Assembly: GCA_907163375.1 (NCBI GenBank)
Contig: CAJQUW010010425.1
Span: 1 to 64,000 of the forward strand
From: Prostheceraeus crozeri
Lineage: Eukaryota > Platyhelminthes > Polycladida > Euryleptidae
DNA length: 64,000 bases
Direction of reading: 5' to 3'
Below the pieces are notes generated by a model, which made no database searches, was not told the DNA's origin, and saw only the letters and a program-made list of their open reading frames with translations. The translations under genes and the position numbers were made by a program. This document shows, piece by piece, positions 30,142-39,672 of this stretch (the stretch's first letter is position 1; each line of letters starts with the position of its first letter).

Positions 30142-30600
30142 ATGCCTGTGATACACAAACATAATCTTAAACATTTTACTTCAAATCAAAAAATTGCAAG
30201 CGAACCATCTATGAAACCCGTGTACCATTATGACAGTGTAGAAACAATTCAAAAAGAAGGAGATGGTATCTTTTCTGGTGTAGGAAGTATCGTTAACTTG
30301 ATTAAAAATAATAAAGATTTGATTTCATCTGCTGCTGAAGGAGCAGCTGCTATAGGTAGTACAGCTAGTGCAATATCGAATGCTGTTAAGTCACAAAACG
30401 AATCAAAACAGCTAGAAGTTATTCGTAAACTTAGGAATGATGCTAAAGAACTACAAAAAGATAAAAAGCTCTCAGAGGAAACGAAAAACAAAATTGCGAA
30501 CCTGACAATTCCGAGTGAGAGTAAAAAGTCTCTTGAAGAAATGAGAGGAAATAGGGTGCAATTGGGAAATAGTGTAAACAGTGGAATAGCAAAATTCTAG
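30142..30600 (+). CDS. pVI/pX-like minor capsid protein candidate (copy B)
   Basis: 152 aa, intact; shorter than the 187-aa copy A because it lacks that copy's hairpin modules. Keeps GIFSGVGSIVNLIKNN and the Ala/Gly-rich amphipathic stretch. The start TTAAAAAATGCC resembles other block genes. Offers a nearly module-free reference for the protein. Confidence 0.55.
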   Translation: MPVIHKHNLKHFTSNQKIASEPSMKPVYHYDSVETIQKEGDGIFSGVGSIVNLIKNNKDLISSAAEGAAAIGSTASAISNAVKSQNESKQLEVIRKLRNDAKELQKDKKLSEETKNKIANLTIPSESKKSLEEMRGNRVQLGNSVNSGIAKF

Positions 30601-30635
30601 TACCAAACTGATTTTTTTTTCTAATAAAAAATATA

Positions 30636-31954
30636 ATGTCGTCTCTGATCGAAAGTAAATTTAGATTAGACGATCCCCCGTTCGTCAGTTATAATCAAAA
30701 AAAGAATGACTATATAAGAATTACTATGAACCCTGGATCTTCAGGTAGAGTGAATACTGGAGGTGATTTAATCTTTGAAGTTGATAATCAGCAAAAGTTA
30801 TTTATATTTACCCGATTCATTTTTACACTGTGAACATTCTCTCTATTCTGATGATGAAAACACCATTACCTGCTACGGATAATATTACATTGGAAAATAA
30901 TTTCTTTCCAAGATTATTTACACAATTGCGTTTGGATGTTGCAACTCAAAATATAGAAACAGTAAGTGATTCTCCAGGTATTATTGATTCGATGCTTCGA
31001 TTTGTTACAAAGGATGAAAATAATAAAATGCATGAAATCGAAAGATGGTTTCCAGATAATAATGATGGAATAATTGTAGATGATTTATCTCACGCTGGAA
31101 CAGACGCAGCAGGAATTGCGAAGGATGTAGAAAAATTGCAGAACATTTAAATAAAACAAACAATAGTGCATATAAAGAATGCATTTTAATAATAAAAGTA
31201 AACAAACTGTTGATTGGTCGTTATCTCCATTATTTGGTTATTTAGATTATAATAAAATATCATGTCAATTAAAGTTCAAATTAATAATTCATCGCACTGT
31301 AAGTAATGAATGAATATTTTATGGTAAGACTGGAAAAAAAGCATACATAAAAATTGAAAAACTTGAATGGTGGGTAAAACATATTACTCCTAGTTTAGAG
31401 GTTGAAACAACTATTACGAAAAGATTAAATACTAATAAACCAATTCCAGTAAGTTTTATGAAACGTATTGCTAGTTCTGTAACTTTTACTGAACAAAGAT
31501 TTAACTGGCATTTCACAAGGACATCAAATACTCCAAGATATTTTTTACTCGCTTTTCAAAAGAATGAAACTCCTAGTTTTGATAAGAACAATAGTCGTTT
31601 CCACATCAATTCAATTAGAAGTTTACAAATTTCTTTAAATCAAACACGTTATCCCATCGATCCAATAAGATTTGATGACACAAATAATCAATTCATGGAA
31701 GGATGTGATGCTTATAGAAATCTATGTCGAGAATTTGGAGTTGAAACACAATTAACTCCTGTAGATTGGAATACCCTGTTTTCTGTTTTGATTTAAGTGC
31801 TCAATCTGAAGATATTACTAAGAATGGTAGTGATGTGGCAATTAATATTGAAAAGAAAGATTCCACAACTTCATTGATGGCTTATGGTTTATTGCTAGAA
31901 GATGTAAAATATTCTATTGAAATTCTTAATGGAAAGAAGGCTAGGATAGGTTAG
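30636..31954 (+). pseudogene. Major capsid protein candidate, decayed (copy B)
   Basis: Same gene as 6822-8156, with a one-base insertion near 30793, further shifts near 30855, 31130-31190 and 31775, and a TGA near 31311. All segments are recognisable, including the C-terminus MAYGLLLEDVKYSIEILN. Not functional. Confidence 0.75.
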
Positions 31955-32217
31955 TAACCTGAGGACCTTTGGTCTGATCGGTTAAAGCCCAAGACTTCGT
32001 CGATTAATTAATTTTTTTCATAACTAGAATAGATTAAAATTTTTTGGTAACTTAAAATTTTTTGGTAACTTAAAATTTTTTCATAATTAGAATAGATTAA
32101 AAATTCTTAACTTAAAAATTTTTCGTAACTAGAATAGATTAAAAATTCTTAACTTAAAAATTTTTCGTAACTAGTTTAGATTAAAAATTTTGGTAACTTA
32201 CAATTTTTTTATTAAAA
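31946..32217. repeat. Hairpin modules and AT-rich tandem repeats after the copy B capsid gene
   Basis: 31946-32008 has GGTTAGTAACC, GGACC-TTT-GGTC and GAC-TTC-GTC stems, a different set from copy A at the same place. 32010-32217 has about six TAACTAGAATAGATTAAAA / GGTAACTTAAAATTTTT units. Confidence 0.65.
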
Positions 32218-32700
32218 ATGTCGCAAGCGAAAAGTAATAATAATAAGACTGTTGAATTAAAATTAGGTAATATTGTTGACAAAAATACCCCTGAAACTAT
32301 TACGATTAACAAAAAAAAGTATTACATAAGTAAACCAATGATAGAGAATATTCAATTACAAGAAGAAAAGAATGGCGGGATTCTCCCATTAATTCCACTA
32401 ATAATAGGTGGCATAGCTGCAGCAGGAAGTGTTGCAGGTGGGACAGCTGGTATTGTCCAAGCAGTAAATAAAAATAAATCAGAGAAGGCAGCATTAGAAG
32501 AACAAAAACGTCATAATAGGGAATTGGAGAAAGTTGCTAGGGGTGAAGGAATAGTAGATAATTTTATTAGTAAATTAAAATTAGTTGATGAAGGAAAACG
32601 AGTTCTTAAAAATATTCTCCACAATGTTGATGATTTAATTGAAAATAAAGAAACTAAAGATGGTTCTGGAATAAATCTAAGTCCTAGCATGATTCGGTAA
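32218..32700 (+). CDS. Membrane-active minor capsid-like protein (copy B, intact)
   Basis: 160 aa. A polar N-terminal 50 residues, then the hydrophobic Gly/Ala segment GGILPLIPLIIGGIAAAGSV AGGTAGIVQAV (about 57-87), a charged helix (EEQKRHNRELEKVARGEG) and a C-terminal KDGSGINLSPSMIR. Typical of small Polinton structural proteins of unknown detail; role in membrane interaction is inferred. After the stop lie two hairpin stems (GGACC-TTT-GGTCC and GAACC-TTT-GGTTC, 32706-32752), one more than in copy A. Confidence 0.6.
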   Translation: MSQAKSNNNKTVELKLGNIVDKNTPETITINKKKYYISKPMIENIQLQEEKNGGILPLIPLIIGGIAAAGSVAGGTAGIVQAVNKNKSEKAALEEQKRHNRELEKVARGEGIVDNFISKLKLVDEGKRVLKNILHNVDDLIENKETKDGSGINLSPSMIR

Positions 32701-32783
32701 TAACCTCAGGACCTTTGGTCCGATAGGCTAAAGCCTCAGAACCTTTGGTTCTATTAGGTAAAACATTTATTTTATCTTTTAAA

Positions 32784-34073
32784 ATGAATTCTACAAATTC
32801 CGAAAATTTAATTAAATTAAAAATTGCTAATTTAGATTTATTAAATTATCTATTAAACAAAAATAAAAACTCAAATTGTAAAATTTATGAAGGTAACAAC
32901 ATACAAAAAACATTAGAAAACTTTCCTGGATTTATTTGGAGTAAATATTCGAAAGAAAAACATCTTCCTGGTCATTCATATACTGGTCCAGGAACTCGAT
33001 TAGATATAAGACTAGATGAGAATAATAATCCGAAACCAGGTGAAGAACCAATCAATAGAGTAGATGCCGCAGCTTACAGACATGATTTAGCTTATCGAAA
33101 TCATGACCTAAGTTCTCGTCATGCAGCTGATAAGAAGAAGATTCAAGAATTAGATAGTATTCAAAATCCTACATTCAGAGAAAAAATTGAAAGAATGTTT
33201 GTTAAGAAAGCTTTACAAGCTAAAATATTATTCGGTCAGGGTTTAAATGAAACGACAGCAAAGCTGTCTGAGAGCAACGCTCGAACCTACGCGTCCGAAA
33301 TGTCGACTGACCCAAGCCGCTATGCGTCTGAAATTCATAAAGAATACAGAAGGCCTAAATATTTATTGAAAGTAAAAGTATTTAATAAAGATGATATTTG
33401 GAGTGCTGATCTTGTTCATATGCCGAATGATTCTGATTATAAACACGCATTGACCGTTATAGATTTATATACACGATATGCTTGGGTAAAGCCTTTAAAA
33501 AATAAAAGTGGTCTATCAGTTAAATATGCGTTTGAAGAAATCTTTAAAGAAAGTAAGAGAAAGCTAAAAAAATTGTTTGTTGATAAAGGGTCGGAATTTT
33601 ATAACCGAAACGTTCAACCACTATTTGAAACTGTTTATTTAACTGAAAATGCAGGAAAAGCTGTAGTGATAGAAAGATTCAATCGGACGTTAAAAAATAA
33701 ATTATTCATGAAATTTACTGAGCAGAGAAATCAGAAATGGTTGAAGGTATTACCAGGAATTGTAGAGCAGTACAATAATAAAGTTCATTCTGGTATTAAA
33801 GAAACCCCAAAGAATGCTTCCGACGACCCTGATTTGATACGAAAGAAAATATTCGAGAATAATAATTTGAATGAGAGTAATCCGGATTTGCAGAAACTTA
33901 AGCCGAAATTTAAAATTGGAGATAGAGTTAGAATATTTAAATATAAGAATAAATTTGAAAAAGGCTTCGTCGGATACTGGCCTAAAGAAATATTTGAAGT
34001 TTGTAAAATAAACCAAACTTATCCGATTACTTACGAAATCAAAGATTTAGATGATGAAAATATCAGAGGCTGA
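32784..34073 (+). CDS. Phospholipase A2-integrase fusion (copy B)
   Basis: ATG at 32784, same start context as copy A (CTTTTAAAATG). PLA2 motifs YTGPGTRL and RHDLAY and integrase motifs IWSADLVHM, LFVDKGSEF and VVIERFNRTLK are intact. A TGA at 34071-34073 replaces an Arg codon and removes only the last dozen residues (readable to about 34110). It lacks the copy A module before PLA2 but has an 80-bp run of stems at about 33250-33330 (ACAGC-AAA-GCTGT, GAGC-AAC-GCTC and others) between PLA2 and integrase, lengthening the linker in frame. Confidence 0.82.
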   Translation: MNSTNSENLIKLKIANLDLLNYLLNKNKNSNCKIYEGNNIQKTLENFPGFIWSKYSKEKHLPGHSYTGPGTRLDIRLDENNNPKPGEEPINRVDAAAYRHDLAYRNHDLSSRHAADKKKIQELDSIQNPTFREKIERMFVKKALQAKILFGQGLNETTAKLSESNARTYASEMSTDPSRYASEIHKEYRRPKYLLKVKVFNKDDIWSADLVHMPNDSDYKHALTVIDLYTRYAWVKPLKNKSGLSVKYAFEEIFKESKRKLKKLFVDKGSEFYNRNVQPLFETVYLTENAGKAVVIERFNRTLKNKLFMKFTEQRNQKWLKVLPGIVEQYNNKVHSGIKETPKNASDDPDLIRKKIFENNNLNESNPDLQKLKPKFKIGDRVRIFKYKNKFEKGFVGYWPKEIFEVCKINQTYPITYEIKDLDDENIRG

Positions 34074-34180
34074 TTTTATCAAAATGAATTACAACGAACT
34101 GATTTTTAATTATCATTATCATTATTATTGGAACTAACGTTTCGGGAATGAAATTCCCTTGTTAGGCGTAGCCATAGAAC

Positions 34181-34671
34181 CTACGGTTCGTTCAATTCTA
34201 ACATAATATCAACAAATGGCACTCCTTTTTGTAATTTAAATAAAACATAAAGACATAATTGACCACAATAAGTAGTTCCCGGTTTTTGAATTTGAAATGT
34301 ATTATAAATTCCATTGCCAAGTAATTTTTTGACTTAGTTTGTAGGTGGAAGTCCATAAGAGTCGAACCAATAGTTCTCAGCCTCCGGGCGGTCGAAATAG
34401 TAATTATCTCGATTTTTATTAAAGATACCTGCAGACCAATGTACTCCTTTTTGGTCTGACGTATGAAGATTTGTTATGAAATTTATAGTTATTGATGGAA
34501 CTTTGTTCCGGGAACTGAAGGTTCCTGTTGGCTTTTTTTTAGGAATTGTAATTCGTCTCTCATTAGAACATGAAAATTCTTTATTCCCAATTGATTTGCG
34601 ATTTTCTTTAAATCGAAATTTGTAGTTGTTTGTGTTCCATATAATTTCAAAAACTCATTTATGTTGCTCAT
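34181..34671 (-). pseudogene. Adenain-like protease, decayed (copy B)
   Basis: Paralogue of 10216-10677. ATG at 34671. A frameshift in a T run near 34535 and a TAA near 34335 break it, and a foreign-looking insert lies around 34375-34425. The His region and the Cys region (C-G/Q-LCLYVLFKL-like) can still be traced. Near the stop, hairpin stems GGGAAT-GAA-ATTCCC, GGC-GTA-GCC and GAACC-TAC-GGTTC (34144-34191). Confidence 0.7.
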
Positions 34672-34714
34672 TTTATAATTAAAAAATTTCTTAAGGAACC
34701 CCTAGAAGTCAGAA

Positions 34715-34885
34715 GAGAGGGGGTATTGATTTAAAACTGTTCTCTAATGATGACTTTCCTTACTACTTAGACAGAAGGGGCATTGATTAAAAACTGTTTC
34801 ATAATGATGACTTTCCTTACTACTTAGTCAGAAGGGGGGTATTGATTTAAAACTGTTCCACAATGATGACTTTCCTTACTACTTA
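34715..34885. repeat. Tandem repeat, about 66-bp unit, 3 copies
   Basis: Units built on ATTGATTTAAAACTGTTC...AATGATGACTTTCCTTACTACTTA...CAGAAGGGGG. Located after the copy B protease; copy A has only one comparable AGAAGGGAGGGGGTA stretch at 10717-10732. Confidence 0.75.
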
Positions 34886-34934
34886 TTCGATTTTGAAATA
34901 TTTAATTTAATATAAATTAAAACGTTACATTGTT

Positions 34935-35104
34935 ACATTTTATTAGTAGAGCTAGTGTTTCGTACATCTTTTATCAATAGTAATTCATCCCTCATCAATG
35001 TGTGAAAATTCTTCATTCCCAATTGATTAGCAATCTTATTTAAATCGAAATTTGACGTGGTTTTGCTTGGCGTATATTTTTAGGAAGTCTCTAATGTTAC
35101 TCAT
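34935..35104 (-). pseudogene. Third adenain-like protease N-terminal fragment
   Basis: ATG at 35104 opens MSNIRDFLKIYAK, the same beginning as the two other proteases. After a frame change the segment IANQLGMKNFHTLMRDELL can be read to about 34960. Only the N-terminal third remains, with no catalytic residues. Evidence that the protease end of the element was duplicated locally. Confidence 0.65.
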
Positions 35105-35109
35105 TTTAA

Positions 35110-35616
35110 ATGGAATAAAATCTATTTCAGAAATTTCTCAAAAAAACTGCCGTGTAGCAGCTGCTAAATTTGTGTCAACTGATACGAGTGAAGGAAATCA
35201 CAGACAATAGCTCATGATACGGGTTGTGAAATCTCATTCACACTATAAGAACAAAAGAATCCAAACACAATAGATATATGAGAGAGAAGAGAAATGAATG
35301 AGCATTTCTCTTCATTTTGGTTTCCATAACAATCATTCATGCGACATTATTTTGAATGGAAAAATACACCAACTGTCGAACCATATCGGCACTTTATCGA
35401 CACATTTTCCGGCTCCCAGAACAATTTTGGTGTAAATTTCCATTAGCGTTCAAGGTTATTCTATTAAAAGCATACGGGAATTATTCTCATTGAAGACAAA
35501 CAATTGTTTTAAAGAATGCATGTCATTGTGAATACAATATTCCTGTAACAGACAGGATCGAGAGAGAGAGAGAGAGAGAGAAGTCACGCTGCTCCGTAAA
35601 AGTTTAATTGAGATAA
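35110..35616. other. Noncoding stretch with (GA)n tract
   Basis: No gene seen. A short (GA)n tract lies at about 35561-35581. The rest is plain AT-rich sequence. Confidence 0.4.
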
Positions 35617-35965
35617 CGAAGGATATATTCTTGAGGTTTCTTCCATTTCTGAAGTTCCTTCCACTTTTGTTTCTTCCATTTTTAAAGAAATATTTTTAGT
35701 CACATGATATATTTTAAAAACCTGAAAGATGGATAAAATTCATGAATTTAAATTCTCAACTTTTATGATTTTCGGTGTCCTGGAACGGTCATGATTTTCA
35801 AGGTAAAAATTGTAATTCTCAAATTTGAGATTCTTAACTTTTCTGATTTTTTCGGTGTCGTGGAACGGTCATGATTTAAGCGAGAAAATTGTAATTCTCA
35901 AATTTTGAGATTTTGAAAAATTTGAAAAATTGGGTATTTTTAAAAACGCTTAAATTTTCGCCCTT
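35617..35965. repeat. Terminal region of copy B, homologous to the end of block A
   Basis: GAAGGATATATTCTTG, then TTCCACTTTTGTTTCTTCCA and TAAAAACCTGAAAGATGG match 10757-10860. The 17-bp motif occurs at 35774-35790, and with one change at 35854-35870. Same outer boundary type as copy A. Confidence 0.75.
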
Positions 35966-36047
35966 CGGCCTTCGGCCACGTGAAATTTGAAGTCTACCTA
36001 AATTTTTGAAATTTTTGAAATTTTGATTTTTTGAAAAAACCCGCAAA

Positions 36048-36113
36048 AGTGTGACATCCGGCGCAAGCGAAGCGAAGCAAAGCGAAGCGAAGCGTTGCGC
36101 CGGATGTCACACT
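36048..36113. repeat. Large hairpin, copy 1
   Basis: Perfect 19-bp arms AGTGTGACATCCGGCGCAA / TTGCGCCGGATGTCACACT enclose a 28-nt purine-rich loop made of GCGAA/GCAAA units. An identical hairpin lies at 36524-36589, within a 476-bp direct repeat that also has the CTTCGGCC...CACGTGAAATTTGAAG leader. Confidence 0.95.
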
Positions 36114-36149
36114 ATATACTACTGGTATATTGAGACTACGTGATATTTT

Positions 36150-36400
36150 GAGATAACTTAAATTTTCATCTGCCTAAATTTTCAAAATTCTTAGACCACG
36201 TGATATTTTTAGACAACTTAAATTTTCGATTACGTGATATTTTGGGACAACTTAAATTTTCGATTACGTGATATTTAGGAACAACTTAAATTTTCGATTA
36301 CGTAATATTTTGAGACAACTTAAATTTTCGATTACGTGATATTTTGAGACAACTTAAATTTTCGATTACGTGATATTTTGGGACAACTTAAATTTTTGAA
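36150..36400. repeat. Tandem repeat, 34-bp unit, about 6 copies
   Basis: Unit TTCGATTACGTGATATTTTG followed by RGACAACTTAAATT. Lies between the two large hairpins. No coding potential. Confidence 0.85.
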
Positions 36401-36523
36401 ATTTTGTTTTTTTTGAAAATTTGTCACTACCTAAATTTTCGGCCTTCGGCCACGTGAAATTTGAAGTCTACCAAAATTTTTGAAATTTTGATTTTTTTTG
36501 AAAATTTTGAAAAAACCCGCAAA

Positions 36524-36589
36524 AGTGTGACATCCGGCGCAAGCGAAGCGAAGCAAAGCGAAGCGAAGCGTTGCGCCGGATGTCACACT
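36524..36589. repeat. Large hairpin, copy 2
   Basis: Identical to 36048-36113. It ends 80 bp before the CRE-like site of block D, so it may mark the edge between the copy B family end and block D. Confidence 0.95.
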
Positions 36590-36668
36590 ATATACTACTT
36601 TCAACTGTCAAACTTTACGTATGCTCATCCAAGAGGAAAAACGTTGATCATCGATTTTTTCGTTTTAG

Positions 36669-36695
36669 TGACGTCACATGGGGTTTCTTTATAAA
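36669..36695 (+). promoter_or_regulatory. Promoter: CRE/ATF site and TATA box
   Basis: Perfect TGACGTCA at 36669-36676 and TATAAA at 36690-36695, 36 bp before the ATG at 36731. A clear RNA polymerase II promoter layout for the TBP-like gene. Confidence 0.7.
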
Positions 36696-36730
36696 GGAGA
36701 TTCTACCAAGTATAATTTCATTCGTCAGAG

Positions 36731-37234
36731 ATGGACGACATCAGTCAGATGAAAGTGGTGAATCGCATGGTGGTTACAAAAGCAAACTCAAAAGTCAATC
36801 TACATCAAATCGAGCGAGACATACCCAACAGAAAGCAATGGCTAATAGTGAAGAAGAGGCGAAAGCCGACGACGAGTTTGTATCTGGGGCGACCCACAAT
36901 GTTGACATGGAGAATCTTGAGGAAGGAGAAATCCATGACTGTCCTTTTCTTTCCTAATGGAACAGTGCAGTGTGTTGGGTGCTTCGATGATTGTGATCTC
37001 AATTACCTACACTCCGTGTTGGAAATACTATTACGGGATAAATTACCTAATTGGAAAGTAAAAACCATGACAGTGTTATGCGAATTGAATTATCGCTATG
37101 ACTTTCGCAAAGTTTCCTCTACGTCCAATCTTACTTATGAGGTGGAGTTATTTCTTGCTGCGCAAATGACAAATTGGCATCCTCATCACGTTCACGTGTT
37201 CCACAATGGGAAAGTTGTGATAACTGGCATTTAA
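36731..37234 (+). CDS. TBP-like protein candidate (block D)
   Basis: 167 aa. The last 100 residues have the two-part pattern of the TATA-binding protein saddle: VLFFPNGTVQCVGCFDDCDL (strand, then glycine turn, then helix LNYLHSVLEILL) and later the second VHVFHNGKVVITGI, with a DFRKVSSTSNLTYEVELFL stretch between. One of the two TBP repeats is therefore recognisable and the other shortened. The first 65 residues are basic and unlike TBP. An overlapping frame (to 36957) reads as an acidic peptide, so a frameshift in the N-terminal part cannot be excluded. Would act in the nucleus as an element-specific transcription factor, if real. Has its own promoter and faces away from the other block D genes. 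Confidence 0.5.
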   Translation: MDDISQMKVVNRMVVTKANSKVNLHQIERDIPNRKQWLIVKKRRKPTTSLYLGRPTMLTWRILRKEKSMTVLFFPNGTVQCVGCFDDCDLNYLHSVLEILLRDKLPNWKVKTMTVLCELNYRYDFRKVSSTSNLTYEVELFLAAQMTNWHPHHVHVFHNGKVVITGI

Positions 37235-37405
37235 GACTTGAAAGTTGTATCCCAAATAATAAGTGATTTGAAAAATTATTTTGTAAAAAGTTGATGGACT
37301 GTTGTAAATAGTTTGTAAATATACATTTCAATTGTGAAACTTTGCTCTCCCTCTAAACATTACGCTCTGGGAAATAAAACAAATTTTGCATATATAATGA
37401 ATTTA

Positions 37406-37867
37406 TTACAAGACTGAGTTCATATAACTGTTGAGAATTACATCGTTTTTAGCACAATTTCTAGAGAATAATCGAATAACACTTTTATAGTCACTTTTCA
37501 AAGGTCGTTCATTAACAAAATATAGTACGTAGCCCCCACACATGAGGGATCTATTACTTTGGAGTGGGAACGATGTCACTTTCTTTCTAGTCCATGAGAA
37601 TCTATTCATCCATATTGATATATCATGTAATGGCGGCTGATTGAGAGAGTCAAAATATTCAGCTACTCTATTGCGATTTATGTACACGGCAACCCAATGT
37701 TTACCACGAAGATTAACCGTGTCTGTATTTATAATCAGAGAACAGGGATATGACTGAATTGATGTAGGTAGTTCATCTCTTGGGAATACATTGAGAAACA
37801 ATTTCTTGGAATAGGGATGAGCTTTCTTCATTAAGTTTAAGATTTCCACATTACTGAGGTCGCTCAT
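37406..37867 (-). CDS. Adenain-like maturation cysteine protease (block D)
   Basis: 153 aa. Catalytic His in GKHWVAVYI (about residue 56), acidic residue in AEYFDSLNQPP (about 70) and Cys in SLMCGGYVLYF (about 110). Its ATG overlaps the capsid stop (ATGA, 37864-37867), so the two are expressed together. Distinct in sequence from the A/B protease but the same family and role. Confidence 0.88.
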   Translation of the reverse strand: MSDLSNVEILNLMKKAHPYSKKLFLNVFPRDELPTSIQSYPCSLIINTDTVNLRGKHWVAVYINRNRVAEYFDSLNQPPLHDISIWMNRFSWTRKKVTSFPLQSNRSLMCGGYVLYFVNERPLKSDYKSVIRLFSRNCAKNDVILNSYMNSVL

Positions 37868-39149
37868 CTCTGATAGTTGGCCAAGACGTCTCTCAATCTA
37901 GTAATTTCAATGCTGCTGTCATAGATTGCGTAAAGTAAACCGGTTACAGGAACTTTCAAAGGATCCGCAAATGTGAGTTCCAATCGAAGGTTACCAGCTT
38001 TTGTAACATCCACATTTTCCCCAGTTATATCACAATCTGCTTTGAGGTTGTATAATATATAGAAGTAGCCATTCTTATACATATCCATCGTAATACCATT
38101 TGAATCGTCAGTGTTAAACATGTCTAGTGCCATGAAAGTAGAGCAATATTCGCGAACAAAATTCTTTTCCTTAAAATTTGGTTGATAGGCCTTACAAGCA
38201 ACTGAATTGCCATCTGCGAATAGACCGAGTTTCGTGATACCAAAATGTTGAAAATGAAACGGATTCTTCTGAAAGTTACCACAAAATGATTCATTTTCTG
38301 CAAACGCGATGTACACCGCCTTCGGTAGGGCAATTGGAAAGAGGTTGGGATAATCAAAAGATGAGGTAGTCGCCGGAATCGTAAAAGTGGTTAGTACACT
38401 ATGATTGACTGGATATATAGCATTGTGGTTCTTCAGTCCTACAGCATGTTGATTGATGACTGTGGGATTCATTTTTACTCGCCTTACATTGAGGACAGCT
38501 TCCGTTATGTGTACATCATAGGATGCAGCAGGTCCGAATAACATCAAAGCAAATTTTAATTTAGCACGAACAAATGTTAATCGCATTTGTACTTGAGATA
38601 GGAGGTATCTCGATTGACGGAAAAATCAAGATAGACAGGACCTTTTAGATGTAGTTCAGCTGAATCAGCAGTTAATTCCACACGCTTTTTCAAACCATTA
38701 TTAGCGAAATCATCGAACTTACCAGACTGATCTGTAAACCAACCAGCAGCTTGTCAGTGGGTTTGTTTGGCCTGGTTTTGAAACTGAGTCAATGTATATA
38801 AGTAAGCTCCATATGGATATGATGAATCTCCTCCTTCAATCTGCTTATTATTTAGTGATAAAGTGACATCTGAGAAGAGACTGGCAATTGGGAGATTAAT
38901 CAACCCCACTTTGTCCTTAGAATCAATGTTAGTACCATCAGTTTTTTTAATTTGTACACACAATTCCAAGTCAATAGACTGACAGTCGATGTAGTCGTCA
39001 GCATTAGCAGTAACATCAAACTGAATAGGTATGTCATTACCCACAATATTTGTTGAGGGAAAATAGTCAACAATTCTCGACGAAATTATGTCAGTTTGCT
39101 GGGGTGATGTATCAAAAAAGCACAAAGCTGAATTGATAGTCGATTGCAT
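37864..39149 (-). pseudogene. Polinton major capsid protein, double jelly roll (F54H12.2-like), broken
   Basis: N-terminal half 39149-38754: beta-rich, with LFSDVTLSLNNKQIEG and SSYPYGAYLYTLTQF. A TGA at 38754-38756 ends it, but the same frame stays open for about 58 codons more, and then the C-terminal half is in another frame (38586-37864) with AVGLKNHNAIYPVN, NPFHFQHFGITKLGLFADG and NGYFYILYNL. So one nonsense codon and one frameshift near 38580-38600. The family resembles the C. elegans F54H12.2 protein class, known as hexon-like capsid in Polintons. Upstream of the protease in a tight minus-strand array. Confidence 0.8.
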
Positions 39150-39159
39150 TTCGCTCAGT

Positions 39160-39630
39160 TTAGAAATACGTTAATCTCCTTCGTTTCAACTTATTTCCAA
39201 CTGATTTCGATTTCCGCTTTCGCTTTCGCTTTCTTGTCTTCTTCACAGGAAGCTTCGATCTAGATTTCCTAACTCTTCGTCTTTGCTTAGTAACTCGACC
39301 GGATCCAACTTGTCCTGTCTTGTTGCGCCTCTTACGAACAGGTCGTCTCGACTTTGTTAGGTCATCCAATGCATCAATAGCTGATTGCTAAGCACGGACA
39401 TTCATTGATTCTCCTATATCCGCTCCTTGGAGTGCATCCGCAGCAACATTTACACCAAAATCTAAAGCTCTGTTTCCTACGCGTTTCATCACTGGCAACG
39501 CATAGCGTTTAAGTCCAGGAAGTAATGCACGCTTTAATGCACCAAATATTCCTCCTCCTACTTGTCGCCTACCTCCAGCAAATACGGGATATCCGCTTTG
39601 ATATGATGGTCTGCTATAAAAGCCTGTCAT
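39160..39630 (-). pseudogene. Polinton minor/core protein with amphipathic and Arg/Lys-rich parts, one TAG
   Basis: First part (39630-39391, 80 aa) has the Gly-rich amphipathic GGGIFGALKRALLPGLKRYA and NRALDFGVNVAADALQG. A TAG at 39388-39390 follows, then the same frame continues to 39160 as a strongly basic tail (KKTRKRKRKRKSKS, KLKRRRL). Together about 156 codons, which is the expected size for the pX/pVI-like protein; a basic C-terminus suits DNA condensation. The lower half alone has an ATG at 39369. Confidence 0.75.
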
Positions 39631-39672
39631 TGTAAATTTGAATTCTGAAGAATTTCACAATAGCGTAAAGCC

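Noticed and set aside
36571..36957. Plus-strand frame overlapping the TBP-like gene
   Set aside because: Starts upstream of the TATA box inside the hairpin; only its acidic C-terminal part looks protein-like, noted as possible frameshift evidence.
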